Positions 62,466 through 64,000 of a DNA stretch of 64,000 nucleotides are shown here, in pieces. The stretch lies in contig DATKZI010000026.1 in NCBI GenBank assembly GCA_035528035.1, positions 186,001-250,000 of the forward strand, given 5' to 3'. This DNA comes from JABLTI01 sp035528035 (GTDB lineage: Archaea; Asgardarchaeota; Heimdallarchaeia; JABLTI01). Below the pieces are notes generated by a model. That model saw only the letters and a list, made by a program, of their open reading frames with translations. It did not search any database and was not told the DNA's origin. The translations under genes were made by a program, and so were the position numbers. How positions within the stretch are numbered: position 1 is the stretch's first letter; each line of letters starts with the position of its first letter.

Positions 62466-62627
62466 ATGCCAAAAATAGTGTTTAAGAGACAAGTGATCTA
62501 CAATAAAGGTTCTTTACAAATGAATATCCCAAAAGAAATAGTTGATGCATTGGATTTGAAAAAAGGTGATACTTTAGCTGTAACAATTCAAGAGGATGGT
62601 TTTTTCTGCCAAAAGATAGATGATTAA
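62466..62627 (+). CDS. Tiny AbrB/SpoVT-type regulator, 53 aa
   Basis: The sequence MPKIVFKRQVIYNKGSLQMN continues as IPKEIVDALDLKKGDTLAVT and then a final strand. This is one AbrB-type swapped-hairpin domain with nothing else. GAGGT lies six bases before the ATG. With no toxin gene beside it, it is best read as a regulator of the divergent RAMP operon and of itself. Confidence 0.85.
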   Translation: MPKIVFKRQVIYNKGSLQMNIPKEIVDALDLKKGDTLAVTIQEDGFFCQKIDD

Positions 62628-62695
62628 TCTGTTTTTTAAAATAGTTATCGTGGAGATTATAATGTTCGTACAAACAAAGCTCTGAGGAACATCGC

Positions 62696-64000
62696 ATGAC
62701 CGTGCTCAATTGGCAAAATGATCCATTATTTTATGATATGAAAATTAACCAAATGCAGGATTGGATTACTGCCAATAAATTAATAGAAGCAGGACAAGAA
62801 GAAAAGTTATTCCTCAATAAAGAAAAACTCTTACTTAATTTGTTCCCAATTCTTATTCGTCGAAGTGATTTTGTTCGGGAAAAAGATAATGATCGTATCT
62901 TAGCACGTTTTCCGTTTAAGGTTCTTACTGAGGAAGAGATTACCCAGATCAATGATAAGGACTTGCTCATTGCTGAGGTTGCTCGAGATTACTTTTACCG
63001 GTCAATCAATACTGGCGTAATGGACTGGCGAATTGCTATCAAGCATTATCTCGAGCGTGGAGCCATGCCCTATCCTCTTGTTCGTTGTTCTTGGGAACTT
63101 TTTCCTCGGCCAGGCAATCCCCCTGAAGAAATACTTTCTTTTGAAAACGCTAAGGGTAAGAAGTATCAAATAAATTCTAAAATCACTAAACAGTTAGCTT
63201 ATCTTTGTGGTGTCTGTAACGGTGATGGCCATTTGAATGAGCATTGGTTGCGTATCGTTGATGAAACACGCGAGCATATCGAATTTCTTTCAGGGTTATT
63301 CAAAACAACCTATCAAGATCCTGGAAGAGTCTTTAAAACCGGTAATGCTTGGAATGTTGAAGTAAGCTCAAGCTCACTTGTTCGATTAATTCATTTTCTA
63401 ACCGATCAATCGATCAATATGCGAAAATATGATGCTTTACGCGAACCTCTAGTATTCATACAGCTAGGAAATGATTATCGGTCACCCTACTGGCGGGGAG
63501 CTATGGATGCGGATGGTTCGTTTGTCAATCAAATTTCGTTTTCAAGCGCAAGTCAAAATTATGTAGAAAATCTGCAGCAATTTTTAGCTGAAAATAATAT
63601 ACCAAGCAAAATAAGTACAGTTAATCAGACGGGCACTAAATTATCTCTTATTACTGAGAATTACCTAAAATATGCCCAATTAATTGGTGTGTTGAATCCA
63701 AAGAAAAAAAGGGATTTCTTCAAATTGCTCAACCGTTCAAAAGTTCCTTACGTTTTTAAAGGAATTAGAAACTCAACACTCACAACAGATGGGTATTTTG
63801 ATTTTTCTTTGTTACCAGAGTTGCAAATAATTGGTTTGGATCAGTATGTTAAGGACTTGAGAGATGGAAGAACATACGCAACTATGAGGGAATTACTTGC
63901 ACTTTCAAAAGGAAGTTATTCTCGTTATGAGAATGAATCCCAAAAGGTATCAATAAATCTCTTTATAAAAATGGTTACAGAAATTCAGCCTAGAGAAGAT
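62696..64000 (+). CDS. LAGLIDADG-type homing-endonuclease-like protein (3' end beyond window)
   Basis: The frame is open for 435 codons to the window edge. Two LAGLIDADG motifs are clear: LAYLCGVCNGDG (residues 167-178) and YWRGAMDADGSF (265-276). They are separated by about 98 residues, as in single-chain two-motif enzymes. The 160-residue N-terminal region is unassigned. Near the window edge, TMRELLALSKGSYSRYENES (residues about 396-415) resembles a helix-turn-helix. No intein splice motifs are visible, so it is free-standing. It may be a homing enzyme or a related regulator. Confidence 0.8.
   Translation, partial: MTVLNWQNDPLFYDMKINQMQDWITANKLIEAGQEEKLFLNKEKLLLNLFPILIRRSDFVREKDNDRILARFPFKVLTEEEITQINDKDLLIAEVARDYFYRSINTGVMDWRIAIKHYLERGAMPYPLVRCSWELFPRPGNPPEEILSFENAKGKKYQINSKITKQLAYLCGVCNGDGHLNEHWLRIVDETREHIEFLSGLFKTTYQDPGRVFKTGNAWNVEVSSSSLVRLIHFLTDQSINMRKYDALREPLVFIQLGNDYRSPYWRGAMDADGSFVNQISFSSASQNYVENLQQFLAENNIPSKISTVNQTGTKLSLITENYLKYAQLIGVLNPKKKRDFFKLLNRSKVPYVFKGIRNSTLTTDGYFDFSLLPELQIIGLDQYVKDLRDGRTYATMRELLALSKGSYSRYENESQKVSINLFIKMVTEIQPRED

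Noticed and set aside
60498..62700. CRISPR array expected beside the RAMP genes
   Set aside because: I read both flanks and found only the palindromes in the divergent promoter, with no repeated 25-40 base units.
62696..64000. Intein in a host protein
   Set aside because: No Cys/Ser splice start, no HN-Cys end and no recognisable extein around the LAGLIDADG motifs within the window.

Overview
The window is AT-rich archaeal DNA, most likely from an Asgard archaeon (Promethearchaeota). The evidence is an ESCRT-III/Snf7-family protein at the right end, a group II chaperonin, two Cdc48-type AAA ATPases, the box C/D RNP pair Nop5-fibrillarin, ribosomal protein L44e, TATA-box promoters, and many TTG or GTG starts. 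The lineage within Asgard cannot be fixed from sequence reading alone.

Region 1 (1-32 kb) is mostly ordinary chromosome. It holds a degenerate P-loop protein, a predicted nuclease, a thermosome with its own TATA box and terminator, hydrolase and methyltransferase genes, a PadR regulator with a textbook-like operator, tRNA-Thr(CGT), YjbQ, a membrane ferredoxin, a sirtuin, nop5-flpA, a pilin-like protein, L44e, a PAC2 protein, an Mrp/NBP35 ATPase, and a sulfur-relay cluster (DsrE-F-H divergent from DsrE2-TusA). It continues with a Zn/Mn-type ABC importer, a GtrA-glycosyltransferase fusion, a TrmB regulator divergent from an ABC-2 exporter, a PhzF-like protein, a large membrane protein and CysS.

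The most striking item is at 20.37-20.52 kb, between tusA and the metal importer: a free-standing 5S rRNA gene whose halves are in swapped order. The 3' half comes first and the 5' half second. The former ends are joined by a short hairpin loop, and the new ends are held by an 11-bp leader-trailer stem that carries a bulge-helix-bulge-like junction. Joining at the two bulges would give a 120-nt circle with the canonical archaeal 5S sequence across the joint. The gene has its own TATA box.

Region 2 (32-60 kb) is an accessory, surface-protein region built by tandem duplication. Copy 1 runs cdc48 (full) / 16-residue-repeat protein / small winged-helix-like protein / remnant of a propeller gene / C25 protease-like surface protein / LVIVD propellers / truncated tail of an Ig-like surface protein. 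Copy 2 begins abruptly inside cdc48, joined to that tail, and repeats the same order. It ends with the intact Ig-like gene followed by ESCRT-III. Gene remnants, a chimeric LVIVD gene, a family of repeated terminator hairpins and two VapBC modules show later recombination.

Region 3 (60-64 kb) holds a two-gene operon of RAMP-fold proteins: a Cas7-like protein and a RAMP-like/HD-domain fusion. It is divergent from a tiny AbrB-type regulator, with palindromic sites between them, and is followed by a two-motif LAGLIDADG endonuclease-like gene cut by the window edge. I saw no CRISPR array.
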